DNA of 64,000 nt from Mesorhizobium sp. B2-7-2 (GTDB lineage: Bacteria; Pseudomonadota; Alphaproteobacteria; Rhizobiales; Rhizobiaceae): positions 248,001 through 312,000 of the forward strand of contig NZ_VFTZ01000004.1 of assembly GCF_006440775.1 (NCBI RefSeq). Direction: 5' to 3'. A program made the translations under genes and the position numbers. This document shows, in pieces, positions 37,886-47,887 of this stretch. Every line of letters starts with the position of its first letter. Within the stretch, counting starts at the first letter, position 1. The notes beneath the pieces are model-generated. The model was given only the letters and a program-made list of their open reading frames with translations, made no database searches and was not told where the DNA came from.

Positions 37886-38677
37886 TCAACGCATCAGACG
37901 TCGACGAAACAGCGCAGCAGAGAGGAAAAACGGCAATACGGCGTACATACAAAGTGCGCCGATATGCAGCCCGACGTTGTCTGCCAAATGGCCGAGCATT
38001 ACCGGACGGATCAGGTCGATAGAGTTCGCCAGCGGGGAGAAGGCCGCGACGCGCTGAAAGGCGCCTGGCAGTTGGCCGACTGGAAAGACCGCACCAGACA
38101 GGAACAGCATGGGTGTGATGACGAGCGTCTGATAGAATATAAAATAGTGGTAGCTGGGCGCGAGCGCGATGACGACCATTGCGAGGCTGGCAAAGGCAAA
38201 GCCGGTGAGAGCGACCACCGGCAGCACATAGGGCACGGACGTCCACGCCGCATAGCCCAGCGTAGCAGCAACAATGGTAATTGCCGTGCCTGCGAGAAAG
38301 GCCTTGGTGGCTGCCCACGCCAATTCACCGAGAACGATGTCGCCCAGCGTGAGTTGTGTATGCAGGATTGCTTCCCAGGTGCCCAGGTCGCGCATGCGAC
38401 TGAAAACCGCGTATATTGTTTCGAAGGTCGATGCGGTCATCGCGCCTGTCGCGACCATCCCGGCTGCCAAGAAGGCAATATACGAGGCGCCTTCAACCTG
38501 ACCCACCATTAGGCCAAGACCAGTACCGAGCCCGAAAAGGTAAATTAAAGGATCGGCGAGAGTACCGAGAAGAGACGCAAATGCGACCTTCTTCCACGCC
38601 AGATAGTTGCGGCGCCACACCGCAATCCAGTTCCACGCGTTGGCGGGCAGTGCCGCCGCAAGATCTTCACGCATCAT
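37886..38677 (-). CDS. nodJ: NodJ, Nod factor ABC exporter permease
   Basis: With NodI it forms an ABC-2 type exporter that moves lipochitooligosaccharides across the inner membrane. The protein of 263 residues has about six hydrophobic segments (for example [61 protein letters not shown]) and the ABC-2 motif [18 protein letters not shown] near the C-terminus. Its ATG follows the nodI stop with no gap. Two adjacent ATGs are possible. Confidence 0.95.
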   Translation of the reverse strand: MMREDLAAALPANAWNWIAVWRRNYLAWKKVAFASLLGTLADPLIYLFGLGTGLGLMVGQVEGASYIAFLAAGMVATGAMTASTFETIYAVFSRMRDLGTWEAILHTQLTLGDIVLGELAWAATKAFLAGTAITIVAATLGYAAWTSVPYVLPVVALTGFAFASLAMVVIALAPSYHYFIFYQTLVITPMLFLSGAVFPVGQLPGAFQRVAAFSPLANSIDLIRPVMLGHLADNVGLHIGALCMYAVLPFFLSAALFRRRLMR

Positions 38678-39592
38678 TCACTTCTCCATCTCGCGTCCGG
38701 TTAGCCGCAAGAAGACGTCCTCCAGACTTGGTGGGCGCTCCAGAATCCGCAGACCTGCGCGCCCGCGAAGCTGGCCACGCACCTGCTCTGGATCGGGCGC
38801 ATAGCAAAAGAGTGTCTCGCCGCTTACCTCAATGCGCTGAACGTACGGCTTGATTAGCGAAGTCAGCTCCTGCGGATTGCCGCCAAAGATCTCGATCACA
38901 TTGCATCCAATATGTTCGTCTATCAACGCATGAGGGCTGCCCTCGGCAATCTTGCGTCCCCGCTCCAGTACACACAGCCGATCGCATAGCCGCTCAGCCT
39001 CTTCCATGAAGTGGGTGGTCAAAATGATTGTCTTTCCGCTCGCCAGCAGAAAACGGAGCCGCTCCCAGATCAGGTGGCGGGCGTGCGGGTCGAGGCCGGT
39101 AGTTGGCTCGTCCATTATAAGAAGTTGTGGGTCGTTGATCAGCGCGCGTGCCAACGTTAGACGCCGCTTCATGCCGCCTGACAGCTGGCCGACACGTGAG
39201 TCCGCCTTGCTCTCAAGGCGGGCAAACTCGAGGAGAGATGGAACGACCTCTTGAATCTTCCGTGTGCTCATGCCGAAGTATCGCCCGAACACCACCAGGT
39301 TCTCGCGGACCGTGAATTCCAGGTCCAGGTTGTCGAACTGCGGAACGACACCTATGCCCTTGCGGGCCAAGCGACTTCGAGCCGGCACCGGCACCCCGAG
39401 CACCGTGATCTTACCGGAGTCAGGCCGGGTCATGCCGAGGAGCATGCGGGCAATGGTGCTCTTGCCTGCACCGTTCGGCCCCAGCAGGCCGAAGCACTCT
39501 CCCGTCCCCACAGTGAAGGACAACCCTTTCACAACGAGTTTGCTGCCAAATGACTTGGTTACCTGGTCAAGGTCGATTGCTACATTGGACAT
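38678..39592 (-). CDS. nodI: NodI, Nod factor ABC exporter ATP-binding protein
   Basis: This 304-residue ATPase has Walker [10 protein letters not shown] near residue 40, the signature LSGGMKRRL, and Walker [13 protein letters not shown], all intact, plus the C-terminal extension typical of NodI ([12 protein letters not shown]). It powers NodJ. It starts 222 bases after nodC; that gap has no gene. It ends directly at the nodJ start. Confidence 0.96.
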   Translation of the reverse strand: MSNVAIDLDQVTKSFGSKLVVKGLSFTVGTGECFGLLGPNGAGKSTIARMLLGMTRPDSGKITVLGVPVPARSRLARKGIGVVPQFDNLDLEFTVRENLVVFGRYFGMSTRKIQEVVPSLLEFARLESKADSRVGQLSGGMKRRLTLARALINDPQLLIMDEPTTGLDPHARHLIWERLRFLLASGKTIILTTHFMEEAERLCDRLCVLERGRKIAEGSPHALIDEHIGCNVIEIFGGNPQELTSLIKPYVQRIEVSGETLFCYAPDPEQVRGQLRGRAGLRILERPPSLEDVFLRLTGREMEK

Positions 39593-39814
39593 ACGTCTAT
39601 CTCAGGCTGAAAACAGGCCAATCGGCCGGCCGGCAGCTTACTTTCGAGGTTCTGGTCCAGAGCAGCTGGTACCTGTGCTGGTCCTTGAGGAATGAGAGAA
39701 AGCGATTGTAGCAGCCGCGCAAAAAAGGGTCGAAGGCTACAGTCGCTTTCGGCTGGTTCTCGGTCTGATCGTTGATGTATGCCTAAGCTCACGACGTATT
39801 CTCTACCCAAGTGC

Positions 39815-41167
39815 TCAGTCGGAGCTGTGAAGAACGCCAGGCTCAACCAGCTGTGCAGAATCGCGCGAACGATCAGTACGATTCGAGCCGGCAATTCCCG
39901 GACTGCCTGTACCATTTGCCCTGGTGATCGGGTTTGCGACGATGATCGGCTTCTTGCTCCCATGGGGCTGGATGGCATTTTTGCGCGACAGCCAATCACT
40001 GTTGCTCAAGGTGCACAACGCATAAGCTTTCAAGGGAAGTAGGAGAAAGATGTTGATGAACGTGTGCAGAGAAAAGCCGAAGAACCGGACTTGGCGTGCA
40101 CGCAAAGCTATCACGGTGCATCGAATGATCGTCATGCCGGCAATGATGATTGCCGTTGGCCAAGGCACCGTATTTGCCAATGCGAGCTCTGCGAGCCCGG
40201 CGAGTACAGCGACCGCGAGCAACAATGGACCGAGATTCTGTCCAATCACGTCCAACGTGAGGTAGCGATCGAGGCCCGGCAACAGGCGCAGTGCCAGCAG
40301 CGTGTCGCGGAAAGTGCTTCGTGCCCAGCGTAGTTGTTGGCGCAGATAGGGTCCCATCTTGTCCGGAACGACTGTCGCCGCGATGGCGTCCGGAACGTAC
40401 TCGGTCCGAAAGCCTGCTTTCAGCATCAGGATGGTAAGATGGCGGTCCTCGCCGAAGTCGCTAGGTTTGCCCCTAAACAGCTGAGTTTCGTATTGATCCA
40501 GCAGCGACATCAGACAAGAGCGGCGGTACATTGCACAGGGGCCGCAACAGCACATGACCGCACCAAAGCGGGCCTGCGCTGCCCGTTCCTCGTTGCAAGC
40601 GAGCCAGTACTCCATGTCAATTAACCGGGTCAACCAAGTGTCGCTCCGGTTGGATGCCGTCAGCTGGCCCATGGCGGCGCCGATCGCTGGATCCCGCATC
40701 CTTGCGGTAAGTTTCGCGATCACGTCGGGCTCGAGAGTCGTGTCAGAGTCGACGCTGAGCACGAAATCTCCAGACGAACCACGGATCGCGGCGATCTGTG
40801 CTTTACGTTTGCCGACGTTGTGGGGGAGCTGAATAAAGGTGAATCTGGGGTCGTCTACGTAGGCGTGATGCACCGGCATGAGGGCGTTGCGATTTCCAGA
40901 ACCGTCATCAACCACATAGACGTGCAGCTTTCCGGCGTATTCCTGGTTTGCAACCGAAGCCAGACAGGCCGAAAGTGTGCGCGGCTCCTCGTTGTAGCAG
41001 GGGATAATGACATCCACGCTCGGCCAAAGGTCGAAGGCGAGCAAGTCGTCCGAGCTTGAGGCAACGTGTCCCGGCTGCGCATAAACCGCTTGCATGCCTT
41101 TATAAACGGTCGAGAGCAGCGCGTAACACGAAACGGCGACGGTACTGGCTGTGGTAAGCGGGTCCAT
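39815..41167 (-). CDS. nodC: NodC N-acetylglucosaminyltransferase
   Basis: NodC is the processive membrane synthase that makes the chitin oligomer backbone. The GT2 catalytic domain follows an N-terminal hydrophobic segment (STVAVSCYALLST): DVIIPCYNEEP, VDDGSGN, LSVDSDTTLEPD (DxD), GEDRHLTILML and QQLRWARSTF (the QxxRW motif). C-terminal membrane segments follow. At about 450 residues it is longer than the usual 413-430; the extra lies at the C-terminus (after RKNAIQP) and may reflect a shifted stop. The ATG at 41167 gives the canonical MDPLTTASTV start; a TTG at 41185 is less likely. It follows nodB closely. Confidence 0.95.
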   Translation of the reverse strand: MDPLTTASTVAVSCYALLSTVYKGMQAVYAQPGHVASSSDDLLAFDLWPSVDVIIPCYNEEPRTLSACLASVANQEYAGKLHVYVVDDGSGNRNALMPVHHAYVDDPRFTFIQLPHNVGKRKAQIAAIRGSSGDFVLSVDSDTTLEPDVIAKLTARMRDPAIGAAMGQLTASNRSDTWLTRLIDMEYWLACNEERAAQARFGAVMCCCGPCAMYRRSCLMSLLDQYETQLFRGKPSDFGEDRHLTILMLKAGFRTEYVPDAIAATVVPDKMGPYLRQQLRWARSTFRDTLLALRLLPGLDRYLTLDVIGQNLGPLLLAVAVLAGLAELALANTVPWPTAIIIAGMTIIRCTVIALRARQVRFFGFSLHTFINIFLLLPLKAYALCTLSNSDWLSRKNAIQPHGSKKPIIVANPITRANGTGSPGIAGSNRTDRSRDSAQLVEPGVLHSSD

Positions 41168-41181
41168 AGGATCTCGTTTGT

Positions 41182-41823
41182 TCAATGATGTTGAGGAAGG
41201 GGTCGGACTGTGAATCCGCGGTCGTGCAGCGCTGGGATCAGGCGGGACAGCGCCATAACGGTCTGGTCGCGTGGATTCCTTCGAGAGCAGTCACACCCGT
41301 CGTGAAGGAGCACAATCGCGCCCGGGCGGACCCCGGCGAGAACTGCATCGACAATCAAGTCCGCGCCGGGGCGAGACCAGTCTCGCGGATCGACTGACCA
41401 ATGCAGGGGTGCCAATCCAGTGCTCGCCGAGACTTTGAGAGCTTCTTCGGTCCAGCTCCCATAGGGCGCACGAAAGTACCGCAGCGCAGCTTGGGGGCAC
41501 GCCATCCTGATGGCGCTGTTCGCCTCAACTATTTCACGTTCAACTTCGCCGGGTTCGCATCTGGACAGGTCGCGATGAGTCATCGTGTGATTGGCCACTT
41601 CATGCCCATCCGCAATAATTCGCCGGACAAGCTCCGGCCGGTCTACAGCCGCGTCACCGATCAGGAAGAATGTCGCCGGTGTCCGGTGTTGCGCCAGCAC
41701 GTCGAGGACCTCCGGTGTCCAAACGGGATCGGGACCGTCGTCAAACGTGAGATAGACGCTGCGCTCTTGGGTGCCGTCTGCGCAGTGACTGGACATTTCA
41801 CATATGCGGTCCAGATGTTTCAT
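41182..41823 (-). CDS. nodB: NodB chitooligosaccharide deacetylase
   Basis: NodB removes the acetyl group from the non-reducing end GlcNAc, which is then acylated by NodA. The 213-residue protein is a carbohydrate esterase 4 with VYLTFDDGPDPVWTPEVL (catalytic Asp and metal-binding Asp), HTMTHRDL (metal-binding His pair), FRAPYGSW and DPRDWSRPGAD. The start at 41823 overlaps the nodA1 stop as ATGA, the typical nodAB coupling; an upstream in-frame start at 41865 lies inside nodA. Confidence 0.95.
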   Translation of the reverse strand: MKHLDRICEMSSHCADGTQERSVYLTFDDGPDPVWTPEVLDVLAQHRTPATFFLIGDAAVDRPELVRRIIADGHEVANHTMTHRDLSRCEPGEVEREIVEANSAIRMACPQAALRYFRAPYGSWTEEALKVSASTGLAPLHWSVDPRDWSRPGADLIVDAVLAGVRPGAIVLLHDGCDCSRRNPRDQTVMALSRLIPALHDRGFTVRPLPQHH

Positions 41824-42410
41824 AGCTCCGGACCGTTCCGCTCGATGAAGGTGCCGGACGGCCACTCGTCAATCGACCGCCCAATCGGCGAGACAAAGAG
41901 GAGATCGTCCTCCAAGCGCGTGGGCGGCAGGTCGGGATGCATGTCTGCCAGGGTCGAGCGGATGCGAACGTCCGGCACAATCTTCCCAAGCCCCACCTTG
42001 CAGAGCCTCTGGATGTGATTTCGCATTTCGTGCCGAACCTGGCCGAAAGCGAATGGAACGCCCATCTGCTGCAGCGCCGGATACAGACTGCGCAGGGACA
42101 AGCTGATGCCGAGGCCCTCAAGATCCCTACGCACCCCGTACAATCCGAGTTCGGCCACCAGCACGTCGATTTCGCCAACTTTGATGAACCGGCGCAGTAG
42201 ACCGAGATGTGCCGCTACACCGTGCGTGTCCCTACCAATTGCGCGGAACTCTGGCCTCGCGCCGAACCAACTGCGGCCGCCTTCGAATCGCATTGCGGAG
42301 AAGGTGCCAGTCCCTCCATAGGTTTTGTGCAAGAAGTCTGACAGCTCGACATGCTCATGCAGTTGCAACTCGTTTTCCCAACACAACCTCCACTGCACTT
42401 CAGAGCGCAT
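41820..42410 (-). CDS. nodA: NodA acyltransferase, copy 1
   Basis: NodA transfers a fatty acid from acyl carrier protein to the free amino group of the deacetylated chitooligomer. The 196-residue length is standard, with [63 protein letters not shown] and VSPIGRSIDEWPSG. AGAGG precedes the ATG. It is the first gene of nodABCIJH, about 240 bases downstream of nod box 1. By eye it is about 70% identical to the second NodA at 47140-47730, so the copies are well diverged and may prefer different acyl chains. Confidence 0.96.
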   Translation of the reverse strand: MRSEVQWRLCWENELQLHEHVELSDFLHKTYGGTGTFSAMRFEGGRSWFGARPEFRAIGRDTHGVAAHLGLLRRFIKVGEIDVLVAELGLYGVRRDLEGLGISLSLRSLYPALQQMGVPFAFGQVRHEMRNHIQRLCKVGLGKIVPDVRIRSTLADMHPDLPPTRLEDDLLFVSPIGRSIDEWPSGTFIERNGPEL

Positions 42411-42651
42411 GGAAAGACCTCTGTCCGTTCCTGTTTTCCTGAGGTAAGCGCCTAATGACGGGGAGCTTGTCGCGTCGAGCCGGCGCGATATGGCTTTCGC
42501 AGGTCACCGGTGAACTTTAGCCGCACTGGACATGCGATCCGGTCGACACCGGAAGGCGTACGCCAGAAATGCTGTCCGGCACCCACGCAAGCATCAAGTT
42601 CCTTTAGGGCTTGCTTACATCTCTTGTGAGGTCCCTATGCGACGTTCAGCA

Positions 42652-42700
42652 AAACTGGTAAAATCGTTTGTTTCGATGAAAGGTATCCACTCTATGGATA
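42652..42700 (-). promoter_or_regulatory. nod box 1 (NodD binding site) for nodABCIJH
   Basis: Read on the minus strand, ATCCATAGAGTGGATACC is followed by TTTCATCGAAACAAACG and ATTTTACCAG, matching the roughly 47-base nod box with its inverted ATC-N9-GAT elements. It ends 10 bases before the diverging nodD1 start, so NodD1 can bind its own promoter region. Confidence 0.93.
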
Positions 42701-42709
42701 GCCGCACGC

Positions 42710-43693
42710 ATGCGTTTCAAGGGGCTTGATCTCAACCTTCTCGTTGTGCTGGACGCATTGCTGGCCGAGCGCACTCTCTCGGCGGCGGCACGCCGCATAA
42801 ACCTAAGCCAGCCGGCCATGAGTGCGGCTGTCGCCCGGCTGCGCGACTTTTTCGGTGATGAACTGTTCAGTATGAACGGTCGAGAGCGCATCCTGACCGC
42901 ACGAGCGATTGCACTTGCCCCCGCAGTCCGCGACGCTCTCCTGCGTATCCAGTCCTCGATTATTTCTTCGGATCCGTTTGACCCGGCTCGATCCGATCGA
43001 CGCTTTAGGATCATTATTTCCGATTTCGCCACGCTCGTTTTTTTTGAAAAAGTCGTGGAGCGTGTCGCTCGTGAAGCCCCCGCCGTCACGTTCGAATTGC
43101 TGCCACTCGATGACTACCCAGACGAGCTCCTCCGGCGCGGCGACATCGACTTTGTAATTCTTCCGAATATGTTCATGTCGGGCGCGTTTCCAAGCGTGGC
43201 GCTTTTCGATGAGAAGCTGGTATGCGTGGGCTGTGCCGCCAACAAGCAGCTGCCACGGCAGCTTACATTTGAGAGATACCTGTCGATGAGGCACGTCTGC
43301 GTCAGGTTCGGACGTTGGCGCAAGCCCTCTATCGAGGAACTGTTCTTGCTCGAGCACGGCCTAAAAAGACGTGTCGAAGTCGAGGTGCAGGGCTTCAGCA
43401 TGGTGCCGCCAATGGTGTCCGGCACAGCTCGTATTTCGTCCGTGCCCTTCCGGCTGGTTAAGCACTTCGAAAGAACGTTCCCCCTTAAGGTCGTCGAACT
43501 TCCACTGCCGCTTCCCGTTTTCACCGAAGCCGTCCAATGGCTGGCCAACCACAACGGTGATCCAGCCAGCATCTGGATGCGGGAGATAATGGTGCAGGAA
43601 GCATCCCGACTTGCTACTCCTGCGAATCCACGCGAGGCCCCCAGCGCTCCTGGATTTGTGTCGGCCGTTACCGCCCACACTCATGTTGCCTGA
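42710..43693 (+). CDS. nodD: NodD LysR-type regulator, copy 1
   Basis: NodD activates nod operons at nod boxes in the presence of host flavonoids. This 327-residue copy begins [20 protein letters not shown], has the LysR helix-turn-helix ([28 protein letters not shown]) and the NodD-type effector domain ([43 protein letters not shown]). It is about 20 residues longer at the C-terminus than copy 2 (305 residues). It diverges from nodA1 across nod box 1. Confidence 0.95.
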   Translation: MRFKGLDLNLLVVLDALLAERTLSAAARRINLSQPAMSAAVARLRDFFGDELFSMNGRERILTARAIALAPAVRDALLRIQSSIISSDPFDPARSDRRFRIIISDFATLVFFEKVVERVAREAPAVTFELLPLDDYPDELLRRGDIDFVILPNMFMSGAFPSVALFDEKLVCVGCAANKQLPRQLTFERYLSMRHVCVRFGRWRKPSIEELFLLEHGLKRRVEVEVQGFSMVPPMVSGTARISSVPFRLVKHFERTFPLKVVELPLPLPVFTEAVQWLANHNGDPASIWMREIMVQEASRLATPANPREAPSAPGFVSAVTAHTHVA

Positions 43694-43829
43694 GGCGACA
43701 GATCGTCAGCTGATCGGCAGGTGTTGCGCTTGCAGACTGTGAGACGCCCGGAGCGAGGAGCGGAGCTCGAAGTGCATGTCTCTGGTCGGTACCTCATCCG
43801 GTTCGCATCTTGGCTGGCCTTGGTCTGAG

Positions 43830-44200
43830 GCCCATCGTGGGTTATGCCAGGGTTGCGGTCGATGCTCGCTTCGAAGCTCTGGTTGGAGTTGTCCTGCCAT
43901 ACGCTTGGGTGCAGAAGAAGTTCTCGATCAGATGACGCTTCCAGATCGAGAGGCGGCGGCAAGGCGCGCCTCGGATCGTGCTGGATTGCGATCCTGGCGC
44001 CGCGCTCGTTCAGATCGGCAATGATGGTGTTGATGTTGAACCCCGTGTCGGCGATCGGATCGCCGAAGGCGACGCCCTCGATGCGCGGGCGAAACCCCGT
44101 ATCGAAGCGGCCTCCTGACGGGGGACGAAGCACACAAGTGCCGAGCGGATCGGTGAGCGCAAGGATCTTGGTCGCCATGACGACCCTGGAAAGGCCTGCG
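43830..44200 (-). mobile_element. IS5-family transposase, C-terminal remnant
   Basis: Between nodD1 and nodG the minus strand reads TKILALTDPLGTCV, IEGVAFGDPIADTGFNIN and TIIADLNERGARIAI, the C-terminal half of an IS5-type DDE transposase, then loses the final catalytic Glu region through frame changes. It is inactive and its ends are not visible. The two nod modules are separated here by IS debris. Confidence 0.68.
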
Positions 44201-44412
44201 CCTGGCTTTGAGACCCCTGTTGCGCTTCCGCGGCACGCGTATCAAACTCATCGCACGGCCATGGGTGCAGCCGTGGCCGGGCTGCGGGATGAACCGTTTA
44301 CGACAAGCGCCGCGGACGTTTGATCCGCATGCAGCAGCACATGCCCTGCAAACCCCGGCGGTGAGACCTGTCGCGCGATGCCTACGACAAGGTAGGCTCC
44401 GGTTACCCGTGC

Positions 44413-45150
44413 TCAGATCATGGCCATGCCGCCATTGACGTGGACGGTCTGGCCGCTGACGTAGGCTGCTTCATCGGAGGCGAGGTAGGCAACCGCGGAC
44501 GCGACTTCAGCGCTGGTGCCCATCCGCCGGGTCGGGATCGCCGCCATAATCGCCTCTTTCTGCTTGTCGTTGAGCTTGTCGGTCATGGCCGATTCGATGA
44601 AGCCCGGGGCGACGCAGTTGACGGTGATGTTGCGGGTGGCGATCTCCTGCGCCAGAGACTTGGAGAAACCGATCATGCCGGCCTTGGAAGCTGAGTAGTT
44701 GGTCTGGCCCGAATTACCGGTGATACCCGAAACTGAAGTGATGTTGATGATGCGGCCGTGGCGGCGGCGCATCATCGGGTGGGTCAGTTCCCGGGTCAGC
44801 CGGAAAACGGCGGTCAGGTTGACCTCGAGCACTGAGTCCCAATCGGCGTCCGACATGCGCACGAACAGGCCGTCCTTGGTGATGCCGGCATTGTTGACCA
44901 GGATGTCAACCCCTTCGAGATCGGCCTCCGTCTTCTGGCCAAGCGCCTTGACCTCGTCGCGGTTCGACAGGTTGGCCGGAAACAGCTTGACCCGGTCGCC
45001 CAGTTCGTTGGCCAGCGTCTCCAGCTTTTCGATGCGCGTACCATGCAGGCCGACAATGGCGCCCTGCGCATGCAGTATCCTGGCTATCGCCTCGCCGATG
45101 CCTCCCGATGCCCCGGTGACGAGCGCCTTGCGGCCCTTCAATTCGAACAT
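44413..45150 (-). CDS. nodG: NodG 3-oxoacyl-ACP reductase (FabG-type SDR)
   Basis: NodG reduces 3-oxoacyl chains and works with NodF and NodE in making the special Nod-factor acyl chain. The 245-residue SDR begins MFELKGRKALVTGASGGIG (TGxxxGxG), with NNAG, the catalytic Ser in TSVSGITG, Tyr-x-x-x-Lys in YSASKAG and PG-FIESAMTD. I chose the ATG at 45150 (AGAGGACAAGAT upstream). A frame continues upstream to 45426, but those 92 residues are Arg/Ser-rich and do not look like protein. It follows nodE by 285 bases. NodG is nearly identical in function to housekeeping FabG. Confidence 0.87.
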   Translation of the reverse strand: MFELKGRKALVTGASGGIGEAIARILHAQGAIVGLHGTRIEKLETLANELGDRVKLFPANLSNRDEVKALGQKTEADLEGVDILVNNAGITKDGLFVRMSDADWDSVLEVNLTAVFRLTRELTHPMMRRRHGRIINITSVSGITGNSGQTNYSASKAGMIGFSKSLAQEIATRNITVNCVAPGFIESAMTDKLNDKQKEAIMAAIPTRRMGTSAEVASAVAYLASDEAAYVSGQTVHVNGGMAMI

Positions 45151-45435
45151 ATCTTGTCCTCTTCTCTTCAGGCCGGCGAATTCGGTTTCGCCTGCCGGAA
45201 GTCTCGGCTCGATGGATGGCTTCCTGGGCGCTCCCGATCCGCGGCGACGTAATATTTTATCCAGCCAAACGGCCTTGGTGAGTTCACGCACCAATTGGGT
45301 TGCGGCGGCATCGGCCGCACGACCAGACGCGGCTCGACCGATCTGACCACCTGGAGCTGACTGGTGGACACTGGGAGAGCGTTCAGACTGTCTAGCAAGG
45401 CTCGCGGAAGGACTTTGCGGCGACATGGACGCTCA

Positions 45436-46644
45436 CTATACGTGCTTGAACGCTAGAACTGCGTTCGTGCCCCCCATGGCAAACGCGTTGCTCATGGCCA
45501 CACGCACCTTACGCTCGCGCGGCACGTTGGGCGTGACATCGAGATCGCAATCGGGGTCTGGCTCGCGATAGTTGGCGGTCGGAGGTACCACGCCCTCCTG
45601 AATCGCCATCACACAGGCGATCATTTCAATCGCGCTGGCTGCACCTAGGCAGTGACCGTGGGTGGATTTGGTGGAAGAGACGGACATCGAATGAGCATGC
45701 TCACCGAAGACTCGCTTGATCGCCGCCGTTTCGATTTGATCGTTGGCCTTGGTGCCGGTGCCGTGCGCGTTCAGGTACTCGACGTCCTCTGGATTCAGTT
45801 TCGCATCGGCAAGGCAGGCGCGCATCGCGCCTTCCGGCCCGTGAACTGCCGGCGCGGCGATGTGGGAGGCATCGGCAGACAGACCGATGCCCGCGACCTC
45901 GGCAAGAATCTTTGCACCCCGGGCGGTAGCATGCTCATAGCTTTCCAGTACGGCCATGCCCGCACCTTCGCCCAGCACCACTCCCTTCCGGTCCGCGGAG
46001 AAGGGCCGGCAAGTGTCCGGAGCGAGCACGCGCATGGCTTCCCATGCCTTCATCATCATGTACACGAACGCCGCGTCGCTGCCTCCCGCAAGCATCACGT
46101 CGGCCCGGCCATACTTGATCTGGTCTACGGCCGAGGCAATCGCATGATTGCCCGATGCACAGGCGGTGGTGACGGCGAAGACCGGCCCGCGAAGGCCGAG
46201 GCTCATGCTGACCTGGCACGCAGCCGCGCTCGGCATCGCCTTTACTCCCGAGAACAGTTCAACGCGGGACGCTCCCCCCAAAAGGACGTCGCGGTAGCCT
46301 TTCTCGGTCGCATCGAAGCCGCCGAAGCCGGCACCCACTATTGCGCCAAAGCGATGGGCATTGCCTTCATCGCAGGAGAGTCCGGACTGTCGCATGGCTT
46401 CGCGTGCTGCAAGCACGGCAAGCAGGCTGAAACGTCCCATGGAGAGCAGCTGCCGAGGCTCAATGTCGTGCTCAGGCAGCGTCTTGATCTCGGCGCCGAT
46501 CGCGCCCTCCAGTCCGTGAAGCTGTGCATTGACAATGGGACCGATGGCCGATCGGCCCTCGCGCATGCCTTTCCAGATGGACCCGACATCGGTGCCCAGC
46601 CCGCACAGCCCGCCCAGTCCAGTGATGACGACCCGGCGATCCAT
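45436..46644 (-). CDS. nodE: NodE beta-ketoacyl synthase
   Basis: NodE elongates fatty acids on NodF to give polyunsaturated Nod-factor acyl chains. The 402-residue thiolase-fold protein has the catalytic Cys in [11 protein letters not shown], His in [11 protein letters not shown] and the second His in [12 protein letters not shown], all intact, and starts [20 protein letters not shown] as NodE does. Its ATG directly follows the nodF stop, so the two are coupled. NodG follows. Confidence 0.95.
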   Translation of the reverse strand: MDRRVVITGLGGLCGLGTDVGSIWKGMREGRSAIGPIVNAQLHGLEGAIGAEIKTLPEHDIEPRQLLSMGRFSLLAVLAAREAMRQSGLSCDEGNAHRFGAIVGAGFGGFDATEKGYRDVLLGGASRVELFSGVKAMPSAAACQVSMSLGLRGPVFAVTTACASGNHAIASAVDQIKYGRADVMLAGGSDAAFVYMMMKAWEAMRVLAPDTCRPFSADRKGVVLGEGAGMAVLESYEHATARGAKILAEVAGIGLSADASHIAAPAVHGPEGAMRACLADAKLNPEDVEYLNAHGTGTKANDQIETAAIKRVFGEHAHSMSVSSTKSTHGHCLGAASAIEMIACVMAIQEGVVPPTANYREPDPDCDLDVTPNVPRERKVRVAMSNAFAMGGTNAVLAFKHV

Positions 46645-46926
46645 TCAAGCCGCCTTGTTGAGCAAGCCGCGGATGGCTTCCACCATGTCCCCGACAGTTT
46701 GGAGATCAGACCACGCATCGGCCGAGTTCATCTCGATCTTGATGCCGTACGCCTGCTCGAGATCCCAGAGCACGTCCGCCAACCCCAGTGAATCGATCCC
46801 GAGCGCAGTCACTTCGTTCGCAGTGGTTATTTCGCCGACGGATGCTGCAGTCGTTCCCTCGGCGTTCTCCGATTCGATGCGCTTCCTGATTATCTCAATG
46901 ACTTCCGTTATAAGTTGATCAGACAT
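46645..46926 (-). CDS. nodF: NodF acyl carrier protein
   Basis: NodF carries the growing acyl chain for NodE. The 93-residue protein has the 4'-phosphopantetheine attachment site in [17 protein letters not shown], where the Ser is modified, flanked by acidic helices. AAAGAGAC precedes the ATG. It lies 213 bases after nodA2 in the same direction and directly before nodE. Confidence 0.95.
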   Translation of the reverse strand: MSDQLITEVIEIIRKRIESENAEGTTAASVGEITTANEVTALGIDSLGLADVLWDLEQAYGIKIEMNSADAWSDLQTVGDMVEAIRGLLNKAA

Positions 46927-47139
46927 TTGTCTCTTTCCATTTCAGCTTGTTTTTACGTGGCGCGACATAACTCCTTGAGCCGCGCGCATCGGGGAACCAG
47001 CCATCAAACTTCTGCAACTGAAGAAGCTTAACGCCCATGGAGCCGGATAAGTCCGGCTGGCCTGCGGCGCAGGCCGCGATGGCGAAGAATCTTGCTGGGA
47101 GGCCGTAGCCACTCGGGACGGATATGCAGCCCCGAAGCT

Positions 47140-47730
47140 TCACAGCTCCGGACCGTTGCGGTCGATCAGCGTGCCGGAGGGCCATTCGTCCATGGAGCGT
47201 CCAATTGGCGATACCAACACGAGTACGTCATCCAGGCGCGTGGACGGCAGGTCGTGATGCACATTTGCGCGGCTCGAACGGACCCGGACGCCTGGCACAA
47301 TGGTGGCTATGCCCTCTCTGCAGTACCTCTCAACATGGTTACGCATGGCGTGCCGAACCGTGCCGAAAGCGAAGGGAACCCCCATCTGCTGCAGGACGGG
47401 ATATACGGCGCGCATAGAAAAGCTGATTCCGAGCTTCTCAAGATCCTGACGAACGCCATACAGGCCCAACTCAGCCACAAGAACATCGACGTCGCCAACC
47501 TTGATGAAGCGGCGCAGTATTCCGATGTGTGCCGCTACGCCCTCAGGGTCGCTGGCAATAAGGCGGAGTTCGGGTCTTGCGCCGGCCCAACTGCGGCCAC
47601 CTTCGAATGGCTTTGCGCCGAAGACCCCGTTTCGTCCATAGATCTTTCGGAAGAAATCGGAGAGCTCGACATGGTCGGCCACTTGCAAGCTATTTTCCCA
47701 GCATAACCTCCACTGCACGGCAGAGCGCAT
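47140..47730 (-). CDS. nodA: NodA acyltransferase, copy 2
   Basis: A second, full-length 196-residue Nod[53 protein letters not shown] and [16 protein letters not shown] are all present with no lesion. AGGAG lies upstream of the ATG. It is not followed by nodB but by nodF, nodE and nodG, so one nod-box operon links an acyltransferase to the synthesis of its likely acyl donor. It differs from copy 1 at about 57 of 196 positions by eye, mostly in the 14-41, 57-62 and 125-170 regions. A dedicated preference for NodFE chains is inference. Confidence 0.95.
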   Translation of the reverse strand: MRSAVQWRLCWENSLQVADHVELSDFFRKIYGRNGVFGAKPFEGGRSWAGARPELRLIASDPEGVAAHIGILRRFIKVGDVDVLVAELGLYGVRQDLEKLGISFSMRAVYPVLQQMGVPFAFGTVRHAMRNHVERYCREGIATIVPGVRVRSSRANVHHDLPSTRLDDVLVLVSPIGRSMDEWPSGTLIDRNGPEL

Positions 47731-47829
47731 GGAAGAATTTCTCCTTTCGGGTTGTCCTTAAGACGCTCATCACGGCATAGAGGCAGCGGTGATCGGTGCG
47801 TCAGGTGTTTGTCCATGCGAGATTTCAGC

Positions 47830-47878
47830 ACAATGATAAAATCCTTTGTTTCGATGGAAGGTATCCACTCTATGGATA
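47830..47878 (-). promoter_or_regulatory. nod box 2 for nodA2-F-E-G
   Basis: On the minus strand ATCCATAGAGTGGATACC is followed by TTCCATCGAAACAAAGG and ATTTTATCATT. The first 18 bases are identical to nod box 1; the 3' part differs slightly (TATC instead of TACC). It sits about 100 bases before nodA2 and 10 bases from the nodD2 start, the same layout as module 1. Confidence 0.92.
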
Positions 47879-47887
47879 GCCGCAGAA

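Noticed and set aside
45151-45426. 92-residue N-terminal extension of NodG
   Set aside because: The frame is open, but the extension is low-complexity and the conserved SDR start with a good ribosome binding site is at 45150.
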